The notes beneath the pieces are model-generated. The model had not been told where the DNA came from and made no database searches. It was given only the letters and a program-made list of their open reading frames with translations. Shown piece after piece: positions 24,900-33,325 of a stretch of 64,000 nucleotides of DNA (the first letter of the stretch is position 1; each line of letters starts with the position of its first letter). Both the position numbers and the translations under genes were made by a program. This DNA comes from JAOUEA01 sp963810915 (GTDB lineage Bacteria > Actinomycetota > UBA4738 > HRBIN12). The DNA lies in NCBI GenBank assembly GCA_963810915.1, contig CAWEPH010000006.1, positions 310,001 through 374,000 on the forward strand, read 5' to 3'.

Positions 24900-25749
24900 A
24901 CGAGAGCTGTACCGGCTGTCCGGATACCCCGGTGGCCACGCGCCGTCCGTTCATCGAGAGGCTCACCCCGCCGGCATTGCCCAACCAAAGATCGAGAGCC
25001 CTACGTGCGTGATACACGAGGGTGCTCCCCGGCGCGTAGGTCTTGGCGGGCCGGACCTGCCCGTCGACCGTTGCCTCGATCCAGCACGCGGCGCGCACCG
25101 TCACGACAGCGTGCAGGGGCGTCGAAGGGATCGTGGGCCGCGGCGCGGCCGCGGACGGCGGCGCGGCGGCGGGCACCCCCGACGAACCCTGACTCCGGAC
25201 ACCCGCTGGCACTCCGCTCGAGCTCCGCATGACGGAGAAGGCCGCGATCGCGATGAGGAGTGTGACCGAGACGATCCCCGCGAAGCCCCAGCTCGGCCGT
25301 CGGCGAGGGACGAGCATGGGTACGAGATCCGACACCGCATCGGCGTCCCCAGCCCGATCGAACGAGCGCAGCAGAGGCTCCGGGTCGAGCTCCAGATGCT
25401 CGGCGTATTCCTTCAGGAAGAATCGGGCGTAGATCCGGCCGGGGAACTCGTCAACGGGATGGTTCCCCTCGAGCGCCGCCAGATAGCGCATGCGCACGCA
25501 GGTCCAACGCGAGGCATCCACGAGCGTCTCGCGTCGCGCCAAGCGCGCCTCGCGCAACGTGGCGCCCACATCCCCCGGGACGGTCAACGTTGAGCCGTCC
25601 GTCGTCGCAGATGCCGTCTCGGCGCCGCAGAAGATGCAACGCTGCCCCGAGGCCGTTTCCTCGACGTGCTCGTTCAGCAGCAGGGACCCGCACACGGCGC
25701 ACGAACGCGCTCCGCTGTGGATCGGTTCGGATGACGCTGTAACGGCCAT
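24865..25749 (-). CDS. RodZ-like HTH membrane protein with N-terminal zinc ribbon
   Basis: A 294-residue protein. Residues 17-41 contain CAVC and CIFC, a zinc-ribbon pair. Residues 60-130 form an XRE-like helix-turn-helix of the RodZ type (VGATLREARLARRETLVDAS ... RMRYLAALEGN, FPGRIYARFFLKEYAEHL). One transmembrane helix follows (about 154-174), then a Pro/Ala-rich linker and a beta-rich DUF4115 domain (about 210-292). RodZ links MreB to the cell wall machinery and helps set rod shape. The extra N-terminal zinc ribbon is unusual and seems part of the same frame. Start at 25749 by position of the first plausible ATG. Confidence 0.78.
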   Translation of the reverse strand: MAVTASSEPIHSGARSCAVCGSLLLNEHVEETASGQRCIFCGAETASATTDGSTLTVPGDVGATLREARLARRETLVDASRWTCVRMRYLAALEGNHPVDEFPGRIYARFFLKEYAEHLELDPEPLLRSFDRAGDADAVSDLVPMLVPRRRPSWGFAGIVSVTLLIAIAAFSVMRSSSGVPAGVRSQGSSGVPAAAPPSAAAPRPTIPSTPLHAVVTVRAACWIEATVDGQVRPAKTYAPGSTLVYHARRALDLWLGNAGGVSLSMNGRRVATGVSGQPVQLSFTWRDGAVRQA

Positions 25750-25889
25750 GGTTCCGCACCGTCGCCCGGATGGGGCGGGAAGGTTGACGACGTTCGGAAG
25801 TCTTATCCTCGACCGGCCTCCACGAACGCGCAACACAGCTGCAAGCGGGGGGTATGGAGCCTCGATCTCGCGGCAAGGATCGAGGATCG

Positions 25890-26141
25890 TCAGCGCGGGA
25901 TGAAGCGGCGTCGCACCACGTAGTTCCCCCACGTGACCAGGCCCACGATGACGATCACGAGGATGACGCGAGCGCCCGCGGACCACCCCGCCGGCACGAG
26001 CCACTTGAACAATGTGATCACGACCACCAGCTCGACGAGTTGGATGCCGAGCCAGACGATCGGATTCTCCAGCGGATGGATCGGAGGATCGGGCACCCGG
26101 CGAGCATACGTCGATGGTGCATCGCTCTTGGAGACCGGCAC
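25890..26141 (-). CDS. Small membrane protein, 83 aa
   Basis: An 83-residue protein with a polar N-terminus (MPVSKSDAPSTYARRVPDPP) and two hydrophobic helices (IVWLGIQLVELVVVITLFKW and ARVILVIVIVGLVTWGNYVV) ending in a basic tail, RRRFIPR. A two-helix hairpin with both ends inside is predicted. It lies 4 bases downstream of the L,D-transpeptidase stop in the same orientation, so it is likely co-transcribed with it. Function unknown. Confidence 0.65.
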   Translation of the reverse strand: MPVSKSDAPSTYARRVPDPPIHPLENPIVWLGIQLVELVVVITLFKWLVPAGWSAGARVILVIVIVGLVTWGNYVVRRRFIPR

Positions 26142-26145
26142 GCCT

Positions 26146-26931
26146 TCACGGCCGGATGACGACCGGCGTACCCATCGGGACGTCGCGCAGGCGCAGCATG
26201 TCGGTGTTCAGGACACGCACACACCCGTGCGACACATCCTGGCCCAGGTCGGTCGGATCCTGCGTGCCGTGGATCGCGATGCGCGACGCGTCGGGAGCCT
26301 CGGACGCCGTCGGAGGGAACCCGGACAGTCCCAGCACGTACGTGCCGTAGGGGCCGTCAGCCGCCGCGTCCAGACGCGCCCACACGAAGAACGATCCCGC
26401 GGTGGTGGGCGTGGTCCCGGCTCCGACGGCGACGTCGAACCGCTCGGCCAGACGCCCGTCGTGCCAGCGGCGGAGCCGGTGTGCCGAAAGGTCGACGACG
26501 ATGCGATCGCGCAGGGGCGTGGCCGAGACCTTGCCGGCGGGGACCCAGCCCTCCGTGCCGTTGGGAGCTACGCCGAGGAGGACACGCAGCCACACGGCTC
26601 CGCCGGCGTCACGCTCGCGTTCCACCACGGGGAACGCGAGCCGCTCGCCCCACGGGTTGGTGACGGGGACGAGGCGCGAGGTCGTGCGGACCGACGGTCC
26701 AGAGAACGCCCGCAGCCGATCCTCCTGCGGGCTCACGACGATGGGTCCGGGTGGGAACGAGGGCTGGATGAGCCGCCCGGCCTCGGGGGTAGGCTCGTGC
26801 GGCACGCGGACCGCCGGGGCGGCCGTCACGGTGCTCACGACGACCCCGGCCGCGGCTTCACGCAGCGCGACCGCCGGGGCCGAGATGACCACAGCGCCGA
26901 GGAGCGCGCCCATCAAGGGCTTCCATCGCAT
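26146..26931 (-). CDS. L,D-transpeptidase (YkuD domain)
   Basis: A 261-residue secreted enzyme that makes 3-3 peptidoglycan cross-links or anchors proteins to the wall. Start at ATG 26929-26931 gives a signal sequence (MRWKPLMGALLGAVVISAPA). A linker and an SH3-like part (GERLAFPVV ... GTEGWVPAGKV) precede the YkuD domain. The catalytic signature is RIAIHGTQDP followed by DVSHGCVRVLNTDM, with the HG...SHGCVR His and Cys present. The C-terminus GTPVVIRP is typical of the family. It is followed by a small membrane-protein gene. Confidence 0.9.
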   Translation of the reverse strand: MRWKPLMGALLGAVVISAPAVALREAAAGVVVSTVTAAPAVRVPHEPTPEAGRLIQPSFPPGPIVVSPQEDRLRAFSGPSVRTTSRLVPVTNPWGERLAFPVVERERDAGGAVWLRVLLGVAPNGTEGWVPAGKVSATPLRDRIVVDLSAHRLRRWHDGRLAERFDVAVGAGTTPTTAGSFFVWARLDAAADGPYGTYVLGLSGFPPTASEAPDASRIAIHGTQDPTDLGQDVSHGCVRVLNTDMLRLRDVPMGTPVVIRP

Positions 26932-27023
26932 CTGCCGATTCAACCAGAGGCGCCGCGCGAGGGTCGAGCTCGAGAAAGCTCGAGGCGCGGCTCGCGGAGG
27001 TCCCGGGCTAGACTCGCCGAGTC

Positions 27024-27107
27024 GCGAGAGTGGCGGAATGGCAGACGCGCTGGGTTTAGGTCCCAGTGCCCGCAAAGGGCGTGGGGGTTCGACTCCCCCC
27101 TCTCGCA
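27024..27107 (+). tRNA. tRNA-Leu(TAG)
   Basis: A class II tRNA of 84 bases. Acceptor GCGAGAG (27024-27030) with CTCTCGC (27100-27106), D arm GTGGCGGAATGGCAGACGC, anticodon stem-loop CTGGG-TTTAGGT-CCCAG with anticodon TAG, a long variable arm (TGCCCGCAAAGGGCG) and T arm GGGGG-TTCGACT-CCCCC. The discriminator is A at 27107; CCA is not encoded. Confidence 0.95.
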
Positions 27108-27254
27108 CCGCTCCTGACCTGCGACGATGTGGTCCGATGCCGTTGACCCTTCCGAGCGAGACCCCTCCATTTGCGAACATCTGCTACGGGCGTTTCCAGA
27201 ACGGTCCGGCCGCGGCGTTCCTCGCATGACCCACTCGCGGGCGTGGGAGGCATC

Positions 27255-27330
27255 TATGGAGGGACGTCGCGTCCCTGCCTTCGTGCTCGTAGGAGGTTTG
27301 GAACGCGGCGATCGTGGCTAAGTCCAGACC
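27255..27330 (+). repeat. Interspersed repeat, copy R3
   Basis: Third copy of the element at 179 and 584. It shares TATGGAGGGAC, TCGCG, CCCTGCCTTCG and TGCTCGT with R2, and ends GTGGCTAAGTCC just before the ATG of the gene at 27331. The 5' block here forms a perfect small hairpin, GGGACG-TCG-CGTCCC, but the large 3' hairpin of R1 and R2 is absent. R3 begins about 148 bp downstream of tRNA-Leu on the same strand. Confidence 0.5.
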
Positions 27331-27696
27331 ATGACCGGGGAATCGGAAGCAGACGGCGTCCACATAAGCTCAGTGACGAGGAGCGCGCTCCAGGGACAGA
27401 CGCGGTGTCTGATCGGGGACCTGGAACGTCGCCTGACATTCGACTGGGTGAGCGACCACCTGCCGGAGGTGCGGCAGTCCGCGTACGGACAGCGGAGCCT
27501 CTATTGGACCCTGGGGGTCGGCTTCGTGGTCGGCCTGGCCGCGTATGCCGGTGGATATGCGCTCAAATCGTCGGTCACGACGGAGCCGCTTGGGTTTGTG
27601 GGCGACCTGCTCTACACCCTCGGTTGGGCTCTCTGGACCGGTGTCGTCGTGGTCCTATTCCTCCAAGTCCTTCCTGAGGCAAAGCGGCGCGGATAA
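27331..27696 (+). CDS. Two-helix membrane protein, 121 aa
   Basis: A 121-residue protein with a soluble N-terminus (about 1-50, including DLERRLTFDWVSDHLPEV) and two hydrophobic helices (LYWTLGVGFVVGLAAYAGG and LYTLGWALWTGVVVVLFLQV). The stop at 27696 cuts the protein just after LPEAKRRG. In the next frame the sequence continues as IRQLLDAYEADRGKARGEG to a TAG at 27756-27758, a very protein-like amphipathic tail, so a one-base indel near 27690 may have shortened the read. The leader is the R3 repeat. Family unknown. Confidence 0.6.
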   Translation: MTGESEADGVHISSVTRSALQGQTRCLIGDLERRLTFDWVSDHLPEVRQSAYGQRSLYWTLGVGFVVGLAAYAGGYALKSSVTTEPLGFVGDLLYTLGWALWTGVVVVLFLQVLPEAKRRG

Positions 27697-27826
27697 GGCA
27701 GCTGCTCGATGCCTACGAGGCAGACCGCGGCAAGGCCCGAGGCGAAGGCGACCGATAGGCGGCGAGGCCCCGACGTCCGTGCGCACGAGGGCCGCCTAGC
27801 GCTGGCCGGACTCAACGATCATCAAC

Positions 27827-28171
27827 TCACTCTTGCCTGACGATGTCGACCGAGATCTCCACCGCCGGAATCGTTCCCCTGTTCTCGAGCCAGTGGATCG
27901 TGTTCCGATCCTCAGGCCAGCCCACTCCCGGCCCATAGTCCGTAGCGACCCCGCTGCGATGATCAGTGATCGTTCCCTGCAAGATGTAGACGGTGCCCGG
28001 TCTGCCCTGATGGTCGTGGATCGGGCCGAAGATGCCTCCAGGCTCGATGGTCACCATGCGCATACGTAGTTGGTGCCCTGCCATGCCCTCGATCTCGCCG
28101 GCAAGGTCAACCGTCGCTAGTGCCTTCACCGTGACACCTCTCGTCTCAGGTGCCACCTGCTCGTTGCTCAT
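27827..28171 (-). CDS. Cupin domain protein, 114 aa
   Basis: A 114-residue cupin with start at ATG 28169-28171 and AGAGGAG upstream. The metal-binding motif is clear: GGIFGPIHDHQGRPGTVYIL has His-Asp-His and a downstream Tyr/Glu position, and GPGVGWPEDRNTIHWLENRG carries the second-motif His. It is most like quercetinase/pirin-unrelated small cupins that stabilise reactive or hydrophobic substrates. No signal peptide. The gene is flanked by a decayed HTH remnant upstream of its promoter region. Substrate unknown. Confidence 0.8.
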   Translation of the reverse strand: MSNEQVAPETRGVTVKALATVDLAGEIEGMAGHQLRMRMVTIEPGGIFGPIHDHQGRPGTVYILQGTITDHRSGVATDYGPGVGWPEDRNTIHWLENRGTIPAVEISVDIVRQE

Positions 28172-28236
28172 CGTGCTCTCCTCTCTGTACGCCCAGGTGT
28201 GGGAGCCTCGCTCAAATGTCACCGCAGGGCGCGTGC

Positions 28237-28320
28237 TCACCCCTCCGCTGTGAACGATCGCGGCCAGCTAAACAGTTCGCAGACCCGCGCGAAGGTGTCC
28301 CGGGTACCGGGCGTAGCGAG
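28237..28320 (-). pseudogene. XRE-type HTH regulator remnant, copy 3
   Basis: The last 20 codons read DTFARVCELFSWPRSFTAEG and stop at 28237-28239, aligned with DTYERVCELFGWPRSFTSHG at the end of copy 1. Upstream of this point the frame no longer resembles the HTH, so only the C-terminus survives. It lies in the 280-bp gap before the RibD_C-type gene at 28526. Confidence 0.4.
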
Positions 28321-28525
28321 GGTAGGGCTTCGTGACCGTCTCGCCATCGGCGTCGCGAGCCGTCCGGGGGCGGCGGACCAGGGTGCGCCCGCGAACTGGT
28401 CGAGCGCGCGCCCCGAGCAGTCGGGCCCTCAGGTCCGAAGGCTCGTTGCCCGTCTTCATATGGTCTCATGTCCCACCATGGGCTTCGAGCGGGTCCACCG
28501 CCCGAGGTGAACGAAGGGGTCGTCG

Positions 28526-29083
28526 ATGGCCAAGCTGATCTACTCGGTGATCACGTCGTTGGACGGCTACGTCGCCGACGAGCAGGGCAACTTCGACTGG
28601 GCGGCGCCGGACGAGGAGGTCCACTCCTTCGTCAACGACCTCGAGCGGCCGCTCGGCACGTACCTCTACGGACGCCGCATGTACGAGGTGATGGTCTACT
28701 GGGAGACCGTCACCGCCCTCGACCAACCGCGCCCCATCGAGGACTACGCGGAGATCTGGCGAGCGGCCGACAAGGTCGTGTACTCCACGACACTCGAGCG
28801 GGCCTCCAGCGCGAGGACGCGGATCGAGCGGGAGTTCGATCCTGCAGCGGTCCGTCACATGAAGGCGGCGGCGGAGCGCGACATCAGCGTGGGAGGGCCC
28901 CGTCTCGCCGCGCGCGCGTTCGAGGACGGGTTGATCGATGAGATCCACCTGCTCGTCGTCCCGGTCATCGTCGGAGGCGGCACGCAGGCTCTTCCCGATG
29001 ACGTTCGTCTGCGGTTGGAGCTGCTCGATGAGCGCCGGTTCGACAGCGGCGTCGTCCACCTCCACTACCGCGTCGGCGCGTAA
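28526..29083 (+). CDS. Dihydrofolate reductase family protein (RibD C-terminal domain)
   Basis: A 185-residue RibD_C/DHFR-like protein, more distant from the two duplicated copies. It starts MAKLIYSVITSLDGYVADEQ. GTYLYGRRMYEVMVYWE (about 48-64) is the conserved GRR(M/T)YE motif, ISVGGPRLAARAFEDGLIDE the nucleotide-binding loop, and HLLVVPVIVGGGTQALPD the C-terminal core. AAGGGGTCGTCG precedes the ATG. It is predicted to be an NAD(P)H-dependent reductase of unknown substrate; the family is expanded in soil actinobacteria. Confidence 0.9.
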   Translation: MAKLIYSVITSLDGYVADEQGNFDWAAPDEEVHSFVNDLERPLGTYLYGRRMYEVMVYWETVTALDQPRPIEDYAEIWRAADKVVYSTTLERASSARTRIEREFDPAAVRHMKAAAERDISVGGPRLAARAFEDGLIDEIHLLVVPVIVGGGTQALPDDVRLRLELLDERRFDSGVVHLHYRVGA

Positions 29084-29137
29084 GAAGGCTCCGGGAGCGG
29101 TCGAACCCGCTGTCAGGGCACGGACACTGGTTCCCGC

Positions 29138-29335
29138 CTACAGCGATTCGGTCAACCGCCGCCTGGCCGCGCGCTCCGCCAGGATCGGGATGTAGGCCGT
29201 GATCCGCGCGTTCCTCGTGAGGTCGGCCGCGGTCTCCTCGACGCAGCGGATGACTTCCTCTTCCGGCCGATCGTGGAACTCCCGGACCAGGCGTGCCCCG
29301 ACGACCGCCAGCCCTCCGGCAACCCCTGAACCCAT
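29138..29335 (-). CDS. Three-helix bundle dimerization domain protein, 65 aa
   Basis: A 65-residue protein. Its second half, EEEVIRCVEETAADLTRNAR, then ITAYIPILAERAARRRL, matches the three-helix bundle dimerization domain (DUF3562-like) found in many small actinobacterial proteins: one helix, a short turn and Tyr-Ile-Pro-Ile-Leu followed by a basic helix. GAGGGGATGTGCG precedes the ATG. The cellular role is unknown. It is a single gene between a forward reductase gene and a reverse beta-helix gene. Confidence 0.65.
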   Translation of the reverse strand: MGSGVAGGLAVVGARLVREFHDRPEEEVIRCVEETAADLTRNARITAYIPILAERAARRRLTESL

Positions 29336-29439
29336 CGCACATCCCCTCCATCCAGAGCGTACTCACCGCAGATGGATGGGAGATGGACGCGTGAGGCGAG
29401 CCATGACCCGGGCCGTGTGGTGCCGCACCGCCCGATGGA

Positions 29440-30699
29440 TCAAGGAGTCGCGCAGTGCCCGTTCGTTTCCTGGTGGTAGGTGGCTTGGAGCGTGGCGAAG
29501 TTCATCTTCACGGCGGCCGAGCCGCTCCACCAGCGCCACAGCTTGGCCGCGCAGCTGCTCACGTGATACGTGTTGGCGTCGAACGCTGTGCCACTCGTGT
29601 CGCTGGATGCCTTGTTCTGCAGCACCCCGTCGTAGTCCGACGCGGGGGTATGACCCAGCTGAGTGATCGTGTTGTTCGTGACGGTGTTGTCGGTGGCCGT
29701 CCGAGGCACGTCGTTGCAGTTGGGGCTCGCGGGCAGCGACGAGCGCTGATCCTGCGGAGCCACGCGGATCCCGGGTTGACCCGCCGGAGCGCTCGCGATG
29801 TTCCCCGCGACCAGGGTGCGGTCGGAGCCGTCGACGGCGATCTGTGGCCCCTGGTTCCCCTCGACGGTGTTGTCGGCCACGGTGATGTCGCAGCTGATCT
29901 CGATCCGGATCCCGTCCCCGACGGCGTACGGGGTGTCGGCGTACGTGTAGTTGAGCTCGCCCACGACGGTGTTCTGCTGAACGAGCGCACCCTTGCTGTC
30001 GATGTCGAACCAGATCCCCCGCCCGTAGTTGTCGTGCACGGAGTTGCCCAGGACCTTGAGGTCGAGCGTGTTGGTGAAGTGCGTGGCGCCCGAATAGCCG
30101 GGCGGGTTCGACGGGGAATCGTTGAACGCGATGACGTCGTTCTCGACGCGTCCGCCGATCGTGAACGACGCCGTGATCCCGAACCGGCCGTTGTGCTCGG
30201 CCGTTGAGTTCTGCACCACCGTGTCGGTGCCCCGGAGCACGATGCCGTACTGGCCGGATCCGGTCGCCATCACGCCGTCGAGGAGCCAGCCACTCCCGGT
30301 GCGCACGTCGTAGACCTTCGCGCCGGTGATGACGAGGTCGTAGAGCCCGACGCCGGACGCGTCGCCCGCCGCACACCTTCCGATCGTGCCCGTGAGCGAG
30401 CAGCTGTCGAAGACAGCCCGAAGCGTTCCTCGTCCGTCGATCACCGTAGCGCCGGGCACGCCGTACAGCGCCTGACCCGAGCGAGGAAGGAGCGGCTTGC
30501 GAGGCTGATACGTCCCCTCCTCGAGGCAGAACGCATCCCCGGTCGATCCCGCCGAGAGGAACGACTGGAGGTCTGCGCCGGCCGGGACGTGGGTCCCGGA
30601 AGCCGGGCAGCGGGTGCCATCGGCTCGCGCCGGCGTGACGAGCATCATCGAGGTGAGGGCGACGACGCCGACCAAGGCGGCTCGAACGATCGTGCGCAC
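29440..30699 (-). CDS. Secreted parallel beta-helix (right-handed) repeat protein
   Basis: A 419-residue secreted protein. A signal peptide is clear (MRTIVRAALVGVVALTSMML ... PARA). The body is a right-handed parallel beta-helix: GLYDLVITGAKVYDV, YGIVLRGTDTVVQNSTAEHN, GGRVENDVIAFNDSP, LDLKVLGNSVHDNYGRGIWF and ITVADNTVEGNQGPQIAVDG are successive coils with Asn ladders. Such folds occur in pectate lyases and other carbohydrate-active or adhesion proteins. The enzyme active site cannot be identified. Two Cys pairs may form disulfides in the exported protein. Confidence 0.85.
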   Translation of the reverse strand: MRTIVRAALVGVVALTSMMLVTPARADGTRCPASGTHVPAGADLQSFLSAGSTGDAFCLEEGTYQPRKPLLPRSGQALYGVPGATVIDGRGTLRAVFDSCSLTGTIGRCAAGDASGVGLYDLVITGAKVYDVRTGSGWLLDGVMATGSGQYGIVLRGTDTVVQNSTAEHNGRFGITASFTIGGRVENDVIAFNDSPSNPPGYSGATHFTNTLDLKVLGNSVHDNYGRGIWFDIDSKGALVQQNTVVGELNYTYADTPYAVGDGIRIEISCDITVADNTVEGNQGPQIAVDGSDRTLVAGNIASAPAGQPGIRVAPQDQRSSLPASPNCNDVPRTATDNTVTNNTITQLGHTPASDYDGVLQNKASSDTSGTAFDANTYHVSSCAAKLWRWWSGSAAVKMNFATLQATYHQETNGHCATP

Positions 30700-30763
30700 G
30701 TCGGCCCTTCCTCGTCTCGCGGGTGCACGACGATAGCCGCGCGGTTACGGGAAGAGCAATACC

Positions 30764-31942
30764 TCAGACGGCGCGGAGCGCAGGCTCGTCCGTGTTCGCG
30801 CTCGTCGAAGGCGCGTCCGCGACCGCGGTCACCGCGCCGGGGAGCTCCACGACGAACCGCGCGCCGCCTCCCTCGCGGTCCTCGATCCGCGCCGAGCCCC
30901 CGTGGAGCACGGCGAAGCTCTGCACGAGCGAGAGCCCGATACCCACGCCGCGTCCGCTCGATTCGGAGCCCTGGCGGAACGGCTCGAAGAGCACGTCTTT
31001 CAACGGGTCGGGCACGCCGGGGCCTTCGTCCTCGACCATCAGCAGCACCCCCTTGCGCTGTGCCTTCACGCGCACGTGCACGGGCGTGCCCGCCGGGGTG
31101 TGACGTGCGGCGTTGAGCAGGAGGTTCTCGATGATCCGGTCGACCTTGGTGGGGTCGATGTCCACGAGCACGGGATCGGCCTCGATGCGCACGGGGTGCG
31201 CGGCGAGGCTGGGCGACTCCTGGACGATCCTGCGCGCGAGCGCCCCGATGTCGGTGGGCGTGCGCTGCGGGAGCAGCTTGCCGCGGTCGATCCGATCGAG
31301 ATCGAGGAGGTCGTCGATCAGCCGGTTCATCTTGCGACCGCTCTGCTCGATCACCTCGTACAGGCTCGTGCGTTCCTCCTCGGTGAGGTGAAGCTCCGGA
31401 TCGCGACGGATCGTCTGCATCGCGCCCAGGATGCCCGCGAGCGGGCTCTTGAGGTCGTGGGACACGGCGTGCAGGAGGGTGTCCTTCGCGTCGTTCAACT
31501 CACGGAGACCGGTGGAGCGCTCCTCCTCCTTCTCCACGCGCGACCACTGATCGTCGATGATCGCCCGCAGGGTGTCGAGGAGCATCGCGAACGCCATGAA
31601 CACCGCGAACTGGATCAGGCCGTTCCAGTAGGGGTCGGGGTTCGTGGGACCGATCGTCGGGTTCGACATCACGTCGGCCACGATCCCCGCCATCGTCGCC
31701 ACCACGACCGTGAACGCGCCCCATCGGCGCCCGAGGTTCCAGGTCACGAGGCCGATCGGCATCAGGTACAAGAGGGCCAGCGAGAGGTTCGGGGTGAGGT
31801 AGTCGAGCACGCCGATCACGGCGATGAACGCGAGGCCCACCACCGCCACGAGCAAGGTCGACTTCCCGTCGAAGAAGCCGCGCGTCGCGCGCAGGGTCCG
31901 ACGGTCAGGATCCGCCCCGATACGAGAACTCGTTCCGGCCAC
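30764..31942 (-). CDS. Membrane sensor histidine kinase (orphan)
   Basis: About 392 residues from GTG 31940-31942; upstream in-frame starts exist but the added part overlaps rdgB and is low complexity. An N-terminal block of about four helices (STLLVAVVGLAFIAVIGVLD, LALLYLMPIGLVTWNLG, TVVVATMAGIVADV, FAVFMAFAMLLDTLRAI) resembles DUF4118-like sensors. The H-box is LLHAVSHDLKSPLAGILGAM, the N-box IIENLLLNAARHTP, and the G-boxes are EDEGPGVPDPLKD and GRGVGIGLSLVQ. No response regulator is adjacent. It lies 55 bases after rdgB and may share its transcript. Confidence 0.88.
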   Translation of the reverse strand: MAGTSSRIGADPDRRTLRATRGFFDGKSTLLVAVVGLAFIAVIGVLDYLTPNLSLALLYLMPIGLVTWNLGRRWGAFTVVVATMAGIVADVMSNPTIGPTNPDPYWNGLIQFAVFMAFAMLLDTLRAIIDDQWSRVEKEEERSTGLRELNDAKDTLLHAVSHDLKSPLAGILGAMQTIRRDPELHLTEEERTSLYEVIEQSGRKMNRLIDDLLDLDRIDRGKLLPQRTPTDIGALARRIVQESPSLAAHPVRIEADPVLVDIDPTKVDRIIENLLLNAARHTPAGTPVHVRVKAQRKGVLLMVEDEGPGVPDPLKDVLFEPFRQGSESSGRGVGIGLSLVQSFAVLHGGSARIEDREGGGARFVVELPGAVTAVADAPSTSANTDEPALRAV

Positions 31943-31997
31943 GGAAGAGTCGTCGGCCGCCGAAGGTCCTACCTTGAGTCGGGTAGCCCCGCGGACT

Positions 31998-32597
31998 TCA
32001 GTCCAGGAGGTTCCGGAGGGCGCGGAAGGCGCGCCCACGGTGGCTGATGCGGTCCTTCTGCTCGGGGGTGATCTGCGCCATCGTCTCGTCCCATCCTTCG
32101 GGAACGAAGATGGGGTCGTACCCGAAGCCGCCGCTCCCCCGCCGCTTGCCTTCCAGCGTCCCTTCGCACGTGCCATCGGCATGCAGGTCGGCGCCGTCGG
32201 GGTGCGCGAGGACCGCCACGCATCGGTAACGCGCGGTGCGTCCGCCGGAAGGGATGCCTTTCAGCGAGCGGATCAACAGCTCCAGGTTCTGCTCGTCCGT
32301 GGCGACCTCCCCGGCGAACCTCGCGCTGCGCGGGCCAGGCTTGCCGCCCAGCGCGTCCACCTCGATCCCCGAGTCGTCGGCGATCGCGGGGAGCCCGAGC
32401 GCATCCGCGACCGCGCGGGCCTTCAGGAGCGCGTTCTCGAGGTACGTCGCCCCCGTCTCCTCCACGTCGGGGAAGGCGGAAGGATCGTGCGTCTCCACGG
32501 TCACCCACTCCACCGGCCAGTCGGCGCAGATACGACCGAGCTCGCGGAGCTTGTGCGCGTTCTTCGAGGCGATCGCGATGCGGCCGGGGAACGCCAC
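31998..32597 (-). CDS. rdgB: RdgB/HAM1 family non-canonical purine NTP pyrophosphatase
   Basis: A 199-residue house-cleaning enzyme that hydrolyses dITP, XTP and similar nucleotides to monophosphates. It begins RIAIASKNAHKLRELGRI, the conserved (S/T)xNxxK motif, and has LPAIADDSGIEVDALGGKPG and PGPRSARFAG, the typical nucleotide-binding stretch. GGFGYDPIFVPEGWDETMAQ is the family signature near the C-terminus, followed by ISHRGRAFRALRNLL. It is 8 bases downstream of rph, as in the mycobacterial operon. Confidence 0.95.
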   Translation of the reverse strand: MAFPGRIAIASKNAHKLRELGRICADWPVEWVTVETHDPSAFPDVEETGATYLENALLKARAVADALGLPAIADDSGIEVDALGGKPGPRSARFAGEVATDEQNLELLIRSLKGIPSGGRTARYRCVAVLAHPDGADLHADGTCEGTLEGKRRGSGGFGYDPIFVPEGWDETMAQITPEQKDRISHRGRAFRALRNLLD

Positions 32598-32605
32598 GGG
32601 CCCGG

Positions 32606-33325
32606 TCAGCCGGCCAGCGCCTCGCGCTGGAGCTCGGTGAGTCGCGCGATACCGTCCGCGGCGAGGTCGAGGAGCGCGTCGAGCTCCACCCGATCGAACG
32701 GCGAACCCTCCGCCGTTCCCTGCACCTCCACGAACGCGCCGGAACCGGTCATGACGACGTTGAAGTCCACCTCCGCACCGGCGTCCTCCTCGTAGCAGAG
32801 ATCCAGGCGCGCCTCGCCCTCCACCAGCCCGACGCTCACCGCAGCGACGCTGTCGCCGAGGAGGTCGTCGGGGACCTTGCCCTCGGCAGCCAGCCCCCGG
32901 AGCGCGATCGCGAGCGCGATGTACCCGCCGGTGATCGACGCGGTCCGGGTGCCGGCGTCAGCCTGCAGGACGTCGCAATCCACGGTGATGGTGCGCTCGC
33001 CCAGCCTGGACAGGTCGGTGACGCTGCGCAGCGACCGCCCGATCAGGCGCTGGATCTCCTGGGTGCGCCCACCCGGACGCCCGCGGTTCACCTCGCGGGG
33101 GGACCGCTCATTGGTGGAGGCGGGGAGCATCGAGTACTCGCCGGTCACCCACCCCTTCCCCGTGCCCTTCAGCCACCGCGGGGCATCGTCGGATACGGAC
33201 GCCGCGACCAGCACGCGGGTGCGTCCCATCGAGAAGAGGATCGAGCCCGCCGCCCATTCCTGGAAGCCGAGCTCCCACGCGACCGGGCGGAGTTGGTCGG
33301 ACGCGCGCCCGTCGGGTCGCGTCAC
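32606..33325 (-). CDS. rph: Ribonuclease PH
   Basis: A 239-residue phosphorolytic 3'-to-5' exoribonuclease that trims tRNA 3' ends. It has MTRPDGRASDQLRPVAWELG, the first beta-alpha-beta motif, GWVTGEYSMLPASTNER (family signature), GRSLRSVTDLSRLGERTITV and DCDVLQADAGTRTASITGGY with phosphate-binding residues. Length as usual. Overlaps the MBL gene upstream by 4 bases (coupled) and precedes rdgB. Confidence 0.97.
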   Translation of the reverse strand: MTRPDGRASDQLRPVAWELGFQEWAAGSILFSMGRTRVLVAASVSDDAPRWLKGTGKGWVTGEYSMLPASTNERSPREVNRGRPGGRTQEIQRLIGRSLRSVTDLSRLGERTITVDCDVLQADAGTRTASITGGYIALAIALRGLAAEGKVPDDLLGDSVAAVSVGLVEGEARLDLCYEEDAGAEVDFNVVMTGSGAFVEVQGTAEGSPFDRVELDALLDLAADGIARLTELQREALAG

